A DNA stretch of 52,145 bases from Planctomycetota bacterium (GTDB taxonomy: Bacteria; Planctomycetota; Planctomycetia; Planctomycetales; Planctomycetaceae): positions 1 through 52,145 of the forward strand of contig VGZH01000037.1 in assembly GCA_016872645.1 (NCBI GenBank), written 5' to 3'. The notes beneath the pieces were generated by a model, which was given only the letters and a program-made list of their open reading frames with translations, had not been told where the DNA came from and searched no databases. Both the position numbers and the translations under genes were made by a program. Numbering within the stretch: the stretch's first letter is position 1; each line of letters starts with the position of its first letter. Below are positions 32,752-41,592 of the stretch, piece after piece.

Positions 32752-33750
32752 TCACGGAACCAGCACGATCTTGCCCGTGAGTGTGCCTTGTTTCTGAAGT
32801 GTGTTCTCTTCCTGCAAGCGGTGTGCGGTAGCCGTCTCGGCGAGCGGCAGTGTGCGGCCGATCTGCGGATGCCAACCGCCGCGTGTCGCCAGCGAGTTGA
32901 TCGCCTCGGCGCAGGCTCGCTGTTCGTCGGGAGTCGCATTGAACATCGCGAAGCCGAACAGCCGCAGGTCTTTGACGTAGAATGCTCCGTTCGGGAATTC
33001 CGGCCGAGCATTCCTCCCTGCCATGACGATGATCCGTCCGCGTGGAGACATCAGTCCGATCGTACGATCGAAGTTGGTCGGTGCCTGCGTTTCGTACCAC
33101 ACCTGCAACCCGCCGTTGGCCGAGGCGAAGGCTTTGATCTGGTCATCCAAAGTCGCCGAGTGGTAGTCGAGCACGCAGTCGGTTCCCCAGCTTTCACAAA
33201 GCGTTTTCTTCTCCGCATTGCCGACGGTCGCGATGACTTTTGCTCCGGCCGCCTTCGCCAATTGAATCACCGCCGAGCCGACTCCGCCCGTGCCGCCATT
33301 TACGAGCACGACCTCTCCCGGTTTGAGCCCCGCGTTCAAAAACAGTCCCAGATGTGCGGTGATTCCGGTCAGTGCTCCCGCCGCCGCTTGCGAGTCGTTC
33401 ATCGCAGCGGATGTCGGGTACAGCCACGTTTCATCGACGGCGGCGTACTCGGCGAATGAGCCGCGTCGGCCGAACAGACTTTGATTGCTCCCCCAAACTC
33501 GGTCTCCCGCTTTGAATCGAGTCACCTGCGAGCCGACTTGCTCAATCGTCCCCGCCAGATCGCAGCCGACGATGTACGGGAACGAGGTTGCGACCTTGAT
33601 CATCCCGCTGCGAATGTAGGTATCGATCGGATTGACCGAGACCGCTCCGACCTTGACCAAAACTTCGGTCGGCCCCGGTTCGGGAGTCGGCAATTCGCCG
33701 TAAGCGATGACGTCGGGAGTTCCCGTCTGACGAATGAACGCGGCTTTCAT
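32752..33750 (-). CDS. Medium-chain NADPH:quinone oxidoreductase-like enzyme
   Basis: A 332-residue zinc-free MDR enzyme of the zeta-crystallin/quinone oxidoreductase type. The N-terminal GroES-like domain carries the family patterns SVNPIDTYIRSG and VGCDLAGTIEQVG, and the Rossmann domain has VNGGTGGVGSAVIQLAKAAG, the NADPH-binding loop. It lacks the Cys/His ligands of zinc alcohol dehydrogenases. It reduces quinones or alpha,beta-unsaturated carbonyls in the cytoplasm. The ATG at 33750 follows AGAGGA; the open frame further upstream crosses a repeat element and is not coding. It is probably expressed with the cyclase gene upstream, from which it is separated by a palindromic element. Confidence 0.9.
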   Translation of the reverse strand: MKAAFIRQTGTPDVIAYGELPTPEPGPTEVLVKVGAVSVNPIDTYIRSGMIKVATSFPYIVGCDLAGTIEQVGSQVTRFKAGDRVWGSNQSLFGRRGSFAEYAAVDETWLYPTSAAMNDSQAAAGALTGITAHLGLFLNAGLKPGEVVLVNGGTGGVGSAVIQLAKAAGAKVIATVGNAEKKTLCESWGTDCVLDYHSATLDDQIKAFASANGGLQVWYETQAPTNFDRTIGLMSPRGRIIVMAGRNARPEFPNGAFYVKDLRLFGFAMFNATPDEQRACAEAINSLATRGGWHPQIGRTLPLAETATAHRLQEENTLQKQGTLTGKIVLVP

Positions 33751-33774
33751 GATGATTCCTCTGAAGATGAAACA

Positions 33775-33889
33775 AACTCCACCCCGCTTGTCGGGGTGGC
33801 TCGCGGGCTTCTGCACGACTCGAACGTCTTGAAGATCAGCGTAGTGCAAAGGCCCGCGAGTCACCGGGGGAACCCCGGTGGGCGGAGTT
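33775..33889. repeat. Compound palindromic element between the cyclase and MDR genes
   Basis: Outer arms AACTCCACCCCG and CGGTGGGCGGAGTT pair, inner arms GCTCGCGGGC (33799-33808) and GCCCGCGAGT (33852-33861) pair, and each arm carries its own small hairpin (ACCCCGCTTGTCGGGGT; CCGGGGGAACCCCGG). The right end overlaps the cyclase stop codon. Confidence 0.75.
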
Positions 33890-34667
33890 ATGCGTCTGGC
33901 ACGAGCGCTACCGCTCGGCACCAGCCGGCGCTGGCGGCTTTGATTTTGACCGGTAGGCACGAAACGTAAAACCCGTGTGGCGGAAGTTGATCGAGGTTCA
34001 TCAGCTTTTCAATCTGGCAGTACTCGCGCGTCAGTCCCGCAAAGTGAGCGGGCCAGATGTGCCGACCGTCTCCCGTGCGACGATAGTCGGCGACCATGTC
34101 GGCGAACGGACGATCCAGCGTGTAGGCGTCAATGCCGATGACTTTCACTCCTTGCTCGACGAGCCACAGCGTTCCATCGCGGCCGAGTCCCGGTTGACGA
34201 AAATACTCCCGCGAATCGAGCCGCTTGTCCGCTCCCGTTTGCAGCAGCACGATGTCAAGCGGCTTAAGCGTGTACTCAATGCGATTCAACACGGCTCGCA
34301 GGTCATCAATCGTAATCTCGTCTCCCGGCTGCTTGCATCGCACGTCCAGCACCACTCCCGGAGCGAAGCACCATTCGAGCGGTACCTCATCGATTCGTTT
34401 GGCCGGTTCGCCTCCGGAGGTCGCTCCGTAGTGGTACGGCGCGTCGACGTGAGTGCCGGCGTGCGTGATCGTTTTGATTTCTTCGATCGCCCAACCTTGC
34501 CCGCCGGAGTAGACCAAATCCTCCGGCTGCACGCCGAAGAACTGCCGCATCTGGACCAACCCCTCGGCTTCGTGAGTGACGTAGTGAATCTCGGCCGGCA
34601 TCGGTTCGCTGACGGCGGCGTGTTCGAGCGGGACGCTCAAGTCGATGAGTCGAAGTCGTGGCAACAT
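33888..34667 (-). CDS. Cyclase-family (kynurenine formamidase-like) metal hydrolase
   Basis: A 259-residue protein of the cyclase family (PF04199). The metal-binding motif HAGTHVDAPYH is clear near residues 72-82, and family strands such as LIDLSVPLEHA and VIGIDAYTLDRPF follow. Members hydrolyse formyl-kynurenine, isatin or similar amides and lactones in the cytoplasm. No tryptophan-catabolism gene lies nearby, so the substrate is unknown. The start at 34667 gives the expected N-terminus; a very long upstream extension of the same frame runs antisense through the WD40 gene and is rejected. The stop lies in the edge of a palindromic element. Confidence 0.9.
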   Translation of the reverse strand: MLPRLRLIDLSVPLEHAAVSEPMPAEIHYVTHEAEGLVQMRQFFGVQPEDLVYSGGQGWAIEEIKTITHAGTHVDAPYHYGATSGGEPAKRIDEVPLEWCFAPGVVLDVRCKQPGDEITIDDLRAVLNRIEYTLKPLDIVLLQTGADKRLDSREYFRQPGLGRDGTLWLVEQGVKVIGIDAYTLDRPFADMVADYRRTGDGRHIWPAHFAGLTREYCQIEKLMNLDQLPPHGFYVSCLPVKIKAASAGWCRAVALVPDA

Positions 34668-34775
34668 GTCGGCAGAGTAACGAGTCGCTCCGAAGCTGGC
34701 AGCCGGTTGCGTTTCACATCCCCGGCCCGATAATCCCGTTTCGTGGATACTTCCCGCCTGACCAGGAGACTTTCC

Positions 34776-36845
34776 ATGCCCCTTGCAAAACGTTGGATGC
34801 TCAGCCTTGGATGTCTTTGTTTGTTCGTTCTGTTGCCGTTCGTGACGGCGGACGACGCGAAACCCGCGGCCAGCAAGCCCAAGGAATTGAAGAGCACGGC
34901 ACACTTCGACGGCTTCGGCAACTGGGCGACCAGCGTAGCGTTCTCGCCGGACGGCAAGACATTGGCGGTGGGGACTCACAACGCCGTGCAGTTGTGGAGC
35001 GTCGCCGAGAAAAAGTCGACGGCGACCTGGAAGACCGGCAGCGGCTACGCGAAGTCGCTGGCATTTCTCCCCGGTGGTCGGAAGCTCGTGATCGGAGCTT
35101 ATCAGTCGGTCAGCGTATGGGATATTGCGAGTGGTTCGAAGGAGCGTGATCTTCCGAAGCACCGCGGATTCGTCACCTCGCTGGCGGTCTCGCCGGATGG
35201 AAAGCTGCTGGCGACTGGATGCGATGATGAGGCGGCTCGGCTGATTCGGCTGGAAGACGGAGCGTTGCTGAAGACGCTCGAACACGATCGCGATCCAGTA
35301 CAGAGCGTCGCGTTTTCGGCAGACGGCAAAACCTTGGCGACAGCCGCCGGCGACGAGACGCGAGTCACTCGTCCCGGCATCGCGAAATTGTGGGATGTTG
35401 AGTCGGGCAAATTGATCCGCGACTTCGAGGGGATGACGAAGGTCGCCACGTCGGTCGCGTTCGCGGACAAGGGAGCGAAGCTGATCGTCGGCAGCATGGA
35501 CGAGAAGGCGTACGTCTTCGAGGTCGAGAGCGGCAAACCGCTCGGCTTCTTCGGCGGACACTCGCGGCCGGTGACGAGCATGGCGATGAGTCTCGACGGC
35601 CAGACGGCAATCACCGGCAGCGGCGGACGCGCGAAGGGGAAGAACGAAATCAAAGTGTGGAAGATCGCCGATGGCGACGTGCTCGCCACCGCCGAGGAAC
35701 ACGAAGCGAAGATCGCGGCACTGGCGCTCTCTTTCGACGGCAAGACAGTGGCGACCGCCAGTTATGACAACAGCGTGCGGTTGTGGGACGTCTTGCTGTC
35801 GAACGCCACCGATTCGCAACCGGCGGAGAAGTCGGTCGCGGCGAAGCTCGCCGAGGGACTGACGAACCTGGCAAAAGCCGAGCAGAACGTGACCGCGAAA
35901 GATGCCGAGCCGAAACCACTGAAGGTCGGCATCATCGGCTTGGATACGTCACACGCGACAGCGTTCACGAACATCCTCAATGGTGAGAAGCAGCGCCCTG
36001 AAGCCTTTGGCAGTCGCATGATCGCCGCTTATCCGAAGGGCAGCCCGGATATCGAATCAAGTGTCACTCGCGTGCCGAGCTACACCGAAGCGGTAAAGAA
36101 ACAGGGGGTCGAGATCGTCGACACGATTGAAGAACTGGCGAAGCGAGTTGATGTCGTGTGCCTCGAAACCAACGACGGTCGGCCGCACTTCGAGCAACTG
36201 ATTCCGGTGCTGAAAGCGGGCAAACCCTGTTTCATTGACAAACCGATTTCTGGATCGCTGACCGACGCGGTCGCGATCTTCGAGGCATCGAAGAAGTTCA
36301 AGGTGCCAGTTTTCTCGTCGTCGTCATTACGATTCGGCAAGAACACGCAGGCAGTGCGCGGTGGTTCGCTCGGAAAGATTACTCGCTGCGAAACGACCAG
36401 CCCGGCCAGCCTGGAGAAGACGCATCCCGATCTCTTCTGGTACGGCATCCACGGCGTCGAATCGCTGTTCACGGTCATGGGGACCGGTTGCGTCTCGGTG
36501 AAACGTGGCACGACGGCCGACGGAAAAATCGAAGTCACCGGCGATTGGGGGAACGGCCGAGTCGGTATTTATCGCGAAGGAAAAGGCTACGAAGGCAAAG
36601 CCGTGGGCGACAAAGGGGATGGCCCAGTCGGCAGCTACGACGGCTACGAACCGCTGTTGTTTGCGGTACTCAACTTCGCTCGCACCGGCCAGCCGCCAGT
36701 CAGCGAAGCCGAAACACTGGAAATCTACGCCTTCATGGAAGCCGCCGACGAAAGCAAACGCCAAAACGGCACCAGCGTCACGCTCGAAAGCGTGATGAAG
36801 AAGGCTCGTGCGGAAGCGGCGGAGAAAGTGAAGGGGTTGAAGTGA
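34776..36845 (+). CDS. Exported WD40 propeller fused to a Gfo/Idh/MocA oxidoreductase
   Basis: A 689-residue protein with a signal peptide ([20 protein letters not shown], cut near VTA). Residues about 45-345 carry WD40 repeats, with motifs such as [39 protein letters not shown] and [20 protein letters not shown], forming a propeller. After a charged linker the second half begins a Rossmann fold at residue 383 ([15 protein letters not shown]), followed by [12 protein letters not shown] and DKPISG, the family's EKP-like motif, and ends in the substrate domain. AGGAG precedes the ATG at 34776; an upstream in-frame ATG at 34743 is less likely. A secreted sugar oxidoreductase would need NAD(P) outside the cytoplasm, so it may bind ligand rather than turn over. 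hisH overlaps its stop. Confidence 0.88.
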   Translation: MPLAKRWMLSLGCLCLFVLLPFVTADDAKPAASKPKELKSTAHFDGFGNWATSVAFSPDGKTLAVGTHNAVQLWSVAEKKSTATWKTGSGYAKSLAFLPGGRKLVIGAYQSVSVWDIASGSKERDLPKHRGFVTSLAVSPDGKLLATGCDDEAARLIRLEDGALLKTLEHDRDPVQSVAFSADGKTLATAAGDETRVTRPGIAKLWDVESGKLIRDFEGMTKVATSVAFADKGAKLIVGSMDEKAYVFEVESGKPLGFFGGHSRPVTSMAMSLDGQTAITGSGGRAKGKNEIKVWKIADGDVLATAEEHEAKIAALALSFDGKTVATASYDNSVRLWDVLLSNATDSQPAEKSVAAKLAEGLTNLAKAEQNVTAKDAEPKPLKVGIIGLDTSHATAFTNILNGEKQRPEAFGSRMIAAYPKGSPDIESSVTRVPSYTEAVKKQGVEIVDTIEELAKRVDVVCLETNDGRPHFEQLIPVLKAGKPCFIDKPISGSLTDAVAIFEASKKFKVPVFSSSSLRFGKNTQAVRGGSLGKITRCETTSPASLEKTHPDLFWYGIHGVESLFTVMGTGCVSVKRGTTADGKIEVTGDWGNGRVGIYREGKGYEGKAVGDKGDGPVGSYDGYEPLLFAVLNFARTGQPPVSEAETLEIYAFMEAADESKRQNGTSVTLESVMKKARAEAAEKVKGLK

Positions 36846-37447
36846 TCAAGATCGTCGACTACGGCATGGGCAATCTTCGCAGCGTGCAGAAGGCGTTCGA
36901 GAAGCTTGGCCACGCGGCGGAGATTTGCGATCAGCCGTCGCAACTCAGTGGGGTTGAAAAGCTGGTCCTGCCGGGTGTCGGAGCGTTTCGCGATGCGATC
37001 CACGAAGTGCGTCGGCGAGGATTCGTCGCGCCGATTCTCGATCACCTCGCGAGTGGAAAACCGTTTCTGGGAATCTGCCTCGGCCTGCAAATGCTGTTCG
37101 ACGTCAGCTACGAAGACGGCGAGTGGCCGGGACTCGGAATCGTTGCCGGGAAGGTTGTGCGGTTTCAGGATCAGCCGGGCTTGAAGATTCCGCACATGGG
37201 CTGGAATCAGTTGCAGATTACCGCCGCTCCGCCGCTGCTGGCGAACATCCCACGCGACGCGCACTTTTATTTCGTCCATGGCTACCACGTCGTTCCGACC
37301 GACCGTAGCGTTGTGGTTGCCGAATCCGAACATGGCGAATGTTTTGTCGCTGCGATCGGAAGCGGCAGTCTCTGGGCGACACAGTTCCACCCAGAGAAGA
37401 GCCAGAAGCACGGCTTGCAGTTGCTGGCAAACTTCGCGTCGATGTGA
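36842..37447 (+). CDS. hisH: Imidazole glycerol phosphate synthase subunit HisH
   Basis: A 201-residue class I glutamine amidotransferase. The oxyanion region [11 protein letters not shown], the nucleophile in [10 protein letters not shown] (Cys) and the catalytic HPEKSQ (His, Glu) are all visible, as is HGYHVVP. It feeds ammonia to HisF in histidine synthesis. The GTG start at 36842 overlaps the previous stop as GTGA, so translation is probably coupled. This is unexpected, because the upstream gene is a secreted fusion; no other his gene is in the window, and hisF would be needed elsewhere. Confidence 0.93.
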   Translation: MIKIVDYGMGNLRSVQKAFEKLGHAAEICDQPSQLSGVEKLVLPGVGAFRDAIHEVRRRGFVAPILDHLASGKPFLGICLGLQMLFDVSYEDGEWPGLGIVAGKVVRFQDQPGLKIPHMGWNQLQITAAPPLLANIPRDAHFYFVHGYHVVPTDRSVVVAESEHGECFVAAIGSGSLWATQFHPEKSQKHGLQLLANFASM

Positions 37448-37454
37448 AGTGAGG

Positions 37455-37481
37455 GTGCCACGGCGGTGTCAGCCGTGGCAC
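37455..37481. repeat. Perfect hairpin after hisH
   Basis: GTGCCACGGC and GCCGTGGCAC pair exactly over 10 bp with a 7-base loop. It lies in the 53-bp gap between hisH and the ABC-2 permease. No T-tract follows, so it is either a weak attenuator or a REP-like element. Confidence 0.7.
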
Positions 37482-37500
37482 GCGTCATCGAGAGACCGAC

Positions 37501-38340
37501 ATGATGTCCTGGCAAATTCATTGGATCATCTTGAAGACCTGCGTCTCCGAGCGGTTTGTCTATCGGGGTGACTTCGCCTTTGCGACGTTGGTACGGTTCC
37601 TGCCCATTGTCACGCAAGTGTTCTTGTGGAGTGCGATCTTCGCGGTCGGCACGTCGAGCGAGAGGAAGGAACTCAACACCTACACCTACGCCAACATGGT
37701 GGCGTACTACTTGCTGGCGATGGTTGGTCGAGCCTTTTCGTCGATGCCGGGACTGGCCAGCGGGATCGCTCGCGAGGTCCGTGACGGGACGGTCAAGAAG
37801 TATCTCACGCAGCCGATCGACATGCTCGGCTATCTGTTCTGGTATCGTGTGGCTCATAAGTTGGTGTACTACGTCATCGCGCTTGGCCCGTTCGCGTTGG
37901 TCTTCTGGCTGTGCCGAGACTATTTCGCAGGCTTGCCAGATGGGTTCACGATCACGGCATTTGTGATTTCGCTGGTGCTGAGTTTTTTCGTGGGCTTTTT
38001 GTTGGAAGCCTGGATTGGGTTGATCTCGTTTTGGTATTTGGAAGTCAGTTCGCTGCTGTTCATCTACATGATGGTCAACTATTTCTTGTCAGGTCACATG
38101 GTCCCGCTGGACTGGATCGTCAAAGCACGCTGGTGGGGGCTACCAGTCGGTGAGTGGTCGCTGTATTTGCCGTTTCAATATCTGGCGTACTTTCCGGCGG
38201 CGATCATGTTGGGCAAATACAATCACTCGGTATTGAAGAACGAGTTGGCGATTGAAGCCGCGTGGGTTGTTGTGCTGTTCGTGATGTGCCGAGTGACGCT
38301 GGCTCGCGGAGTGCGGCGGTACGGTGCGTTCGGGGGATAG
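37501..38340 (+). CDS. ABC-2 family transporter permease (DUF990 type)
   Basis: A 279-residue membrane protein with about six helices, matching the ABC-2 permease group related to PF06182 (for example in [20 protein letters not shown] near the N-terminus and the long [20 protein letters not shown] segment). Such permeases pair with a second permease and an ATPase; neither is found in the window, so its partners must be encoded elsewhere. The substrate is unknown. It is preceded by the hisH hairpin and followed by recJ after 82 bases. Confidence 0.8.
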   Translation: MMSWQIHWIILKTCVSERFVYRGDFAFATLVRFLPIVTQVFLWSAIFAVGTSSERKELNTYTYANMVAYYLLAMVGRAFSSMPGLASGIAREVRDGTVKKYLTQPIDMLGYLFWYRVAHKLVYYVIALGPFALVFWLCRDYFAGLPDGFTITAFVISLVLSFFVGFLLEAWIGLISFWYLEVSSLLFIYMMVNYFLSGHMVPLDWIVKARWWGLPVGEWSLYLPFQYLAYFPAAIMLGKYNHSVLKNELAIEAAWVVVLFVMCRVTLARGVRRYGAFGG

Positions 38341-38422
38341 TCAATCTGCCGCCCGGCTCGCCAAACTCCAGCGCGACTGCTGTAATTCCATCGAATCGTC
38401 CCGACCTGGAAGGAGCCTCCTG

Positions 38423-40165
38423 ATGCCGAAGACTTGGCGGTTTGCCCCGCATGATGCCGCCGCCGTTCGCGAACTGTCTCGGACTTTGCGCTTGCCGGCG
38501 TTGGTGGCGCAGGTGTTGGTTGCTCGCGGACACACCAGTGATTCGGCGGCGACGACGTTCTTGCAGTCGAGCTTGATGGATCTGCACGATCCCGACTTGA
38601 TGCCTCACTTGTCCGAGGCCGCGGATCGAATCGTCGCGGCGGTGAAGTCGGGGCGGCGGATCACGATCTACGGCGACTACGACGTCGATGGCGTGACCGC
38701 GACCAGCATCTTGTGGCATTGCTTGCGGCTCGCGAATGCGACCGTGGATTACTACATCCCGCATCGAATCGACGAAGGCTACGGCCTGCACAGTGACGCG
38801 ATCCAGCAGCTTCACGAGGAAGACCCGCGCCGACTGGTCGTGACCGTCGATTGTGGTATCGCCAGCGTCGCCGAAGCAGCGCTCGCGAGGGAGCTCGGAC
38901 TCGAATTGATCGTCACTGATCATCACGAGATGGCCGCCGAACTACCAATGGCTGCGTGCTTGGTGCATCCGCGTTTGCCCGGTTCGCAGTATCCGTTCGG
39001 CCAATTGTGCGGGGCTGGTGTCGCGTTCAAGCTTGCTTGGGGAATCTGTCAGCGGCTCGGCGACGGCAAGAAGGCGTCTCCTTCGATGCGCGAGTTTTTG
39101 ATGAGCGCGGTCGGACTTGCCGCAATTGGCACGGTGGCCGATTGCGTGCCGCTGGTTGATGAGAATCGTGCGATTGTACGGTACGGGCTCGGCAGTCTTG
39201 TCGAGCGTTGCAGTCTGGGCATGAAAGCGTTGTTGCAACTCAGCGGCCTGGGAGACAAGAAAGAACTCAGCGCGGACGACATCGGCTTCACGATCGGCCC
39301 GCGCATTAATGCGGTGGGACGACTTGGGCAGGCACGGCTCGCTGTCGAGTTGCTGACAACCGACAGCCGCGAACGAGCGGTCTTGCTGGTCAGTCACTTC
39401 GATGGACTCAATCAGCAGCGACAGTCGGTCGAGCGAAAAATTTTGAAGCAGGCGAAAGAGATGATCGCTGAAAATCCGGCGTGGCAGGAAGCTCCTGCGT
39501 TGGTGTTGGCTCACGAGGAGTGGCATCGGGGAGTCGTCGGCATTGTGGCCAGCCGCGTCGCCGAGCAATTCGAGAAGCCGGCAATCCTGATCGCGCTGTC
39601 GCGAGAGGATCGGATCGGTCACGGATCAGGCCGTACCTTCGCGCGATTTGATTTGCACGGCGGGTTGTTGGCGTGTGCTCATCACTTGAAATCGTTCGGA
39701 GGACATCGCGCCGCAGCGGGGTTGAAGATCGAAGCGGATCAGATCGAGGCATTCCGTACTGACTTCTGTGAGCACTTTGCGAGGACTCACGAAGTCATCG
39801 CGAGTGACCGCGAGATTTCGATCGACGCGGAAGTACGGCTCGCGGACCTGACCAAGCAAGCGGTTCTGATGCTGTCCAAGCTGGGCCCGTTCGGCCGCGA
39901 GAACCCCAAGCCGGTATTTGCTGCCGCTCGCTGTGAGTTGGCCGAGCCGCCCCGCAAAATCGGTGAAGGCGAGCGGCATCTCTCGCTGCGTTTGAAGCAC
40001 TACGGCACCGTGATGCGTGCCGTATGTTTTGGAGCCGGGGATTGGGCCGATGAAATTGCGGCGGTGGGTGGCCCGATCTCGGTTTGCTTCGCGCCGACGA
40101 TCAACAGTTTCAACGGCTACGAAAGCGTCGAGCTGCGACTGATCGATTGGCGAGCGGATGCGTAA
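38423..40165 (+). CDS. recJ: Single-strand-specific exonuclease RecJ
   Basis: A 580-residue DHH-family 5'-3' exonuclease. Visible motifs are IYGDYDVDGVTATSI (motif I), VDCGIAS (motif II), VTDHHEMA (the DHH motif), HPRLPGSQYPF and, in the DHHA1 domain, SFGGHRAAAGLKI. RecJ degrades single-stranded DNA in recombination and mismatch repair. The start at 38423 has GGAAGGAG upstream; an earlier in-frame start lies in the preceding gene's end and is rejected. Length is normal for the family. Confidence 0.97.
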   Translation: MPKTWRFAPHDAAAVRELSRTLRLPALVAQVLVARGHTSDSAATTFLQSSLMDLHDPDLMPHLSEAADRIVAAVKSGRRITIYGDYDVDGVTATSILWHCLRLANATVDYYIPHRIDEGYGLHSDAIQQLHEEDPRRLVVTVDCGIASVAEAALARELGLELIVTDHHEMAAELPMAACLVHPRLPGSQYPFGQLCGAGVAFKLAWGICQRLGDGKKASPSMREFLMSAVGLAAIGTVADCVPLVDENRAIVRYGLGSLVERCSLGMKALLQLSGLGDKKELSADDIGFTIGPRINAVGRLGQARLAVELLTTDSRERAVLLVSHFDGLNQQRQSVERKILKQAKEMIAENPAWQEAPALVLAHEEWHRGVVGIVASRVAEQFEKPAILIALSREDRIGHGSGRTFARFDLHGGLLACAHHLKSFGGHRAAAGLKIEADQIEAFRTDFCEHFARTHEVIASDREISIDAEVRLADLTKQAVLMLSKLGPFGRENPKPVFAAARCELAEPPRKIGEGERHLSLRLKHYGTVMRAVCFGAGDWADEIAAVGGPISVCFAPTINSFNGYESVELRLIDWRADA

Positions 40166-40169
40166 GTCA

Positions 40170-40221
40170 GCACGACGCGCCAGCGAGTGGCGAATCTCAA
40201 TCACTCGCAGGCGGGTCGTGC
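40170..40221. repeat. Inverted repeat GCACGAC..GCGAGTG after recJ
   Basis: A 20-base arm (40170-40189) matches the inverted 20 bases at 40202-40221 at 18 positions, with a 12-base loop. It lies 4 bases after the recJ stop. The next gene is also rightward, so it is either a terminator-like or REP-like element. Confidence 0.7.
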
Positions 40222-40310
40222 AGGTTTCGATGGCGAGTTGTTAACTTGACGGATAATGTTTCGTGCAGTCGAAAATCTGCTTTCCCATGCTCTCAGAGAT
40301 GAGGTTCGCG

Positions 40311-41591
40311 ATGCGATGGTTTGGTGGTGTTCTGACTCTGTGCCTGGCAACGACCGCGTTTGCCGACGATGCGCCCTGGAATCAATTTCGCGGTCCGCGC
40401 GGTGATGGCACGACGACCGAGAAAGGTTTGCCGGTCCAATTTGGCGAAGGCACGAAGGAAATCGTCTGGAAGACGGCGATTTCAGGGCGTGCGTGGTCAT
40501 CACCGGTCGTTTGGGGCAAACAGATTTGGCTGTCGAACGCGCCCGATATCCAGGGCAGCCTCAAGGAACGGGTCAAGCTCAACAAGCCGATGGAGCTGTC
40601 TGCCGTTTGTGTGGATCTGGAGACGGGCAAGATTCTCCACAATCGGAAACTGTTCGAAGTTTCGGAGTTACAGGTTACGCATCAGACCAACACGTTCGCC
40701 TCGCCGACGTCGTTCATTGAAGAAGGCCGAGTTTACATTCATTTCGGCAGTTACGGGACCGCCTGTCTCGATACCAAGACTGGTCAAACGATTTGGGAAC
40801 GCCGCGACCTGGAGTGCGATCACTGGCGCGGACCGGGTTCGTCGCCGATCGTGCATGGCGATTTGCTGTATCTGACATTCGACGGCTACGACTTTCAGTA
40901 CATCGCGGCGCTCGACAAGCAGACCGGCAAGACGGTTTGGAAGAAGGATCGCGGCATCGACTACCACACGACGGACGGCGATGCCAAGAAGGGCTATTCG
41001 ACACCGGCGATCATCGAAGTGGGCGGGCGCGAGTTGCTCGTCAGTCCATTTGCCTACGCGACGATTGCCTATGCGCCGAAAACGGGCGAGCCGATTTGGA
41101 CGGTCTACCACAAAGGCATGAACGCCGCTGGAAGGCCGCTGTTCGGCAACGGCTTGCTGTACATCAACACCGCCGACGGCCCGAATCCGCTTGTAGCCGT
41201 GAATCCCGAAGGGCAGGGGGACATCACCAAGAATATCGTCTGGTCAAGTTCCAAACAGATTCCCAAGCGTCCCTCGCAGATTCTGGTCGGCGACTTGCTC
41301 TTCATGATGAACGATACCGGCGTGGCGTCGTGCCTCGACGCGAAATCCGGCAAAGAAATCTGGTCCAAGCGAATCGCGGGAACGTATTGGTCCTCGCCGA
41401 TCCTGGCCAATGGTTTGATTTACTGTTGGTCGCAGGAAGGGGACGTGCCAGTGTTCAAGGCCGACCGTGAATTTGAACTCGTCGCGGAGAACAAATTCGC
41501 AGACGGCTTCACCGCGTCTCCAGCCGTGGCTGGCAAGTCACTCATTGTACGGACGAAGACGCATCTGTACCGGATCGAAAAGCGAGATTGA
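40311..41591 (+). CDS. Exported PQQ-propeller (BamB/quinoprotein-like) protein
   Basis: A 426-residue protein with a signal peptide (MRWFGGVLTLCLATTAFA). It contains repeated blades of the PQQ beta-propeller family, with motifs such as GKIVWKT, DTKTGQTIWERR, DKQTGKTVWKKD and DAKSGKEIWSK. The first residues after the signal (WNQFRGPRGDGTTTEKGLP) are the typical opening of planctomycete PQQ-like proteins. These are usually structural or binding proteins rather than true PQQ dehydrogenases; I see no acidic catalytic signature. Several in-frame ATGs exist from 40263; I chose 40311 because GAGG lies 7 bases upstream and the signal then begins directly. The lipoprotein follows after one base. Confidence 0.85.
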   Translation: MRWFGGVLTLCLATTAFADDAPWNQFRGPRGDGTTTEKGLPVQFGEGTKEIVWKTAISGRAWSSPVVWGKQIWLSNAPDIQGSLKERVKLNKPMELSAVCVDLETGKILHNRKLFEVSELQVTHQTNTFASPTSFIEEGRVYIHFGSYGTACLDTKTGQTIWERRDLECDHWRGPGSSPIVHGDLLYLTFDGYDFQYIAALDKQTGKTVWKKDRGIDYHTTDGDAKKGYSTPAIIEVGGRELLVSPFAYATIAYAPKTGEPIWTVYHKGMNAAGRPLFGNGLLYINTADGPNPLVAVNPEGQGDITKNIVWSSSKQIPKRPSQILVGDLLFMMNDTGVASCLDAKSGKEIWSKRIAGTYWSSPILANGLIYCWSQEGDVPVFKADREFELVAENKFADGFTASPAVAGKSLIVRTKTHLYRIEKRD

Positions 41592-41592
41592 G

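Noticed and set aside
34668-35819. Very long extension of the cyclase frame antisense to the WD40 gene
   Set aside because: It is a GC-rich shadow of a clearly real opposite-strand gene, and the cyclase fold starts at 34667.
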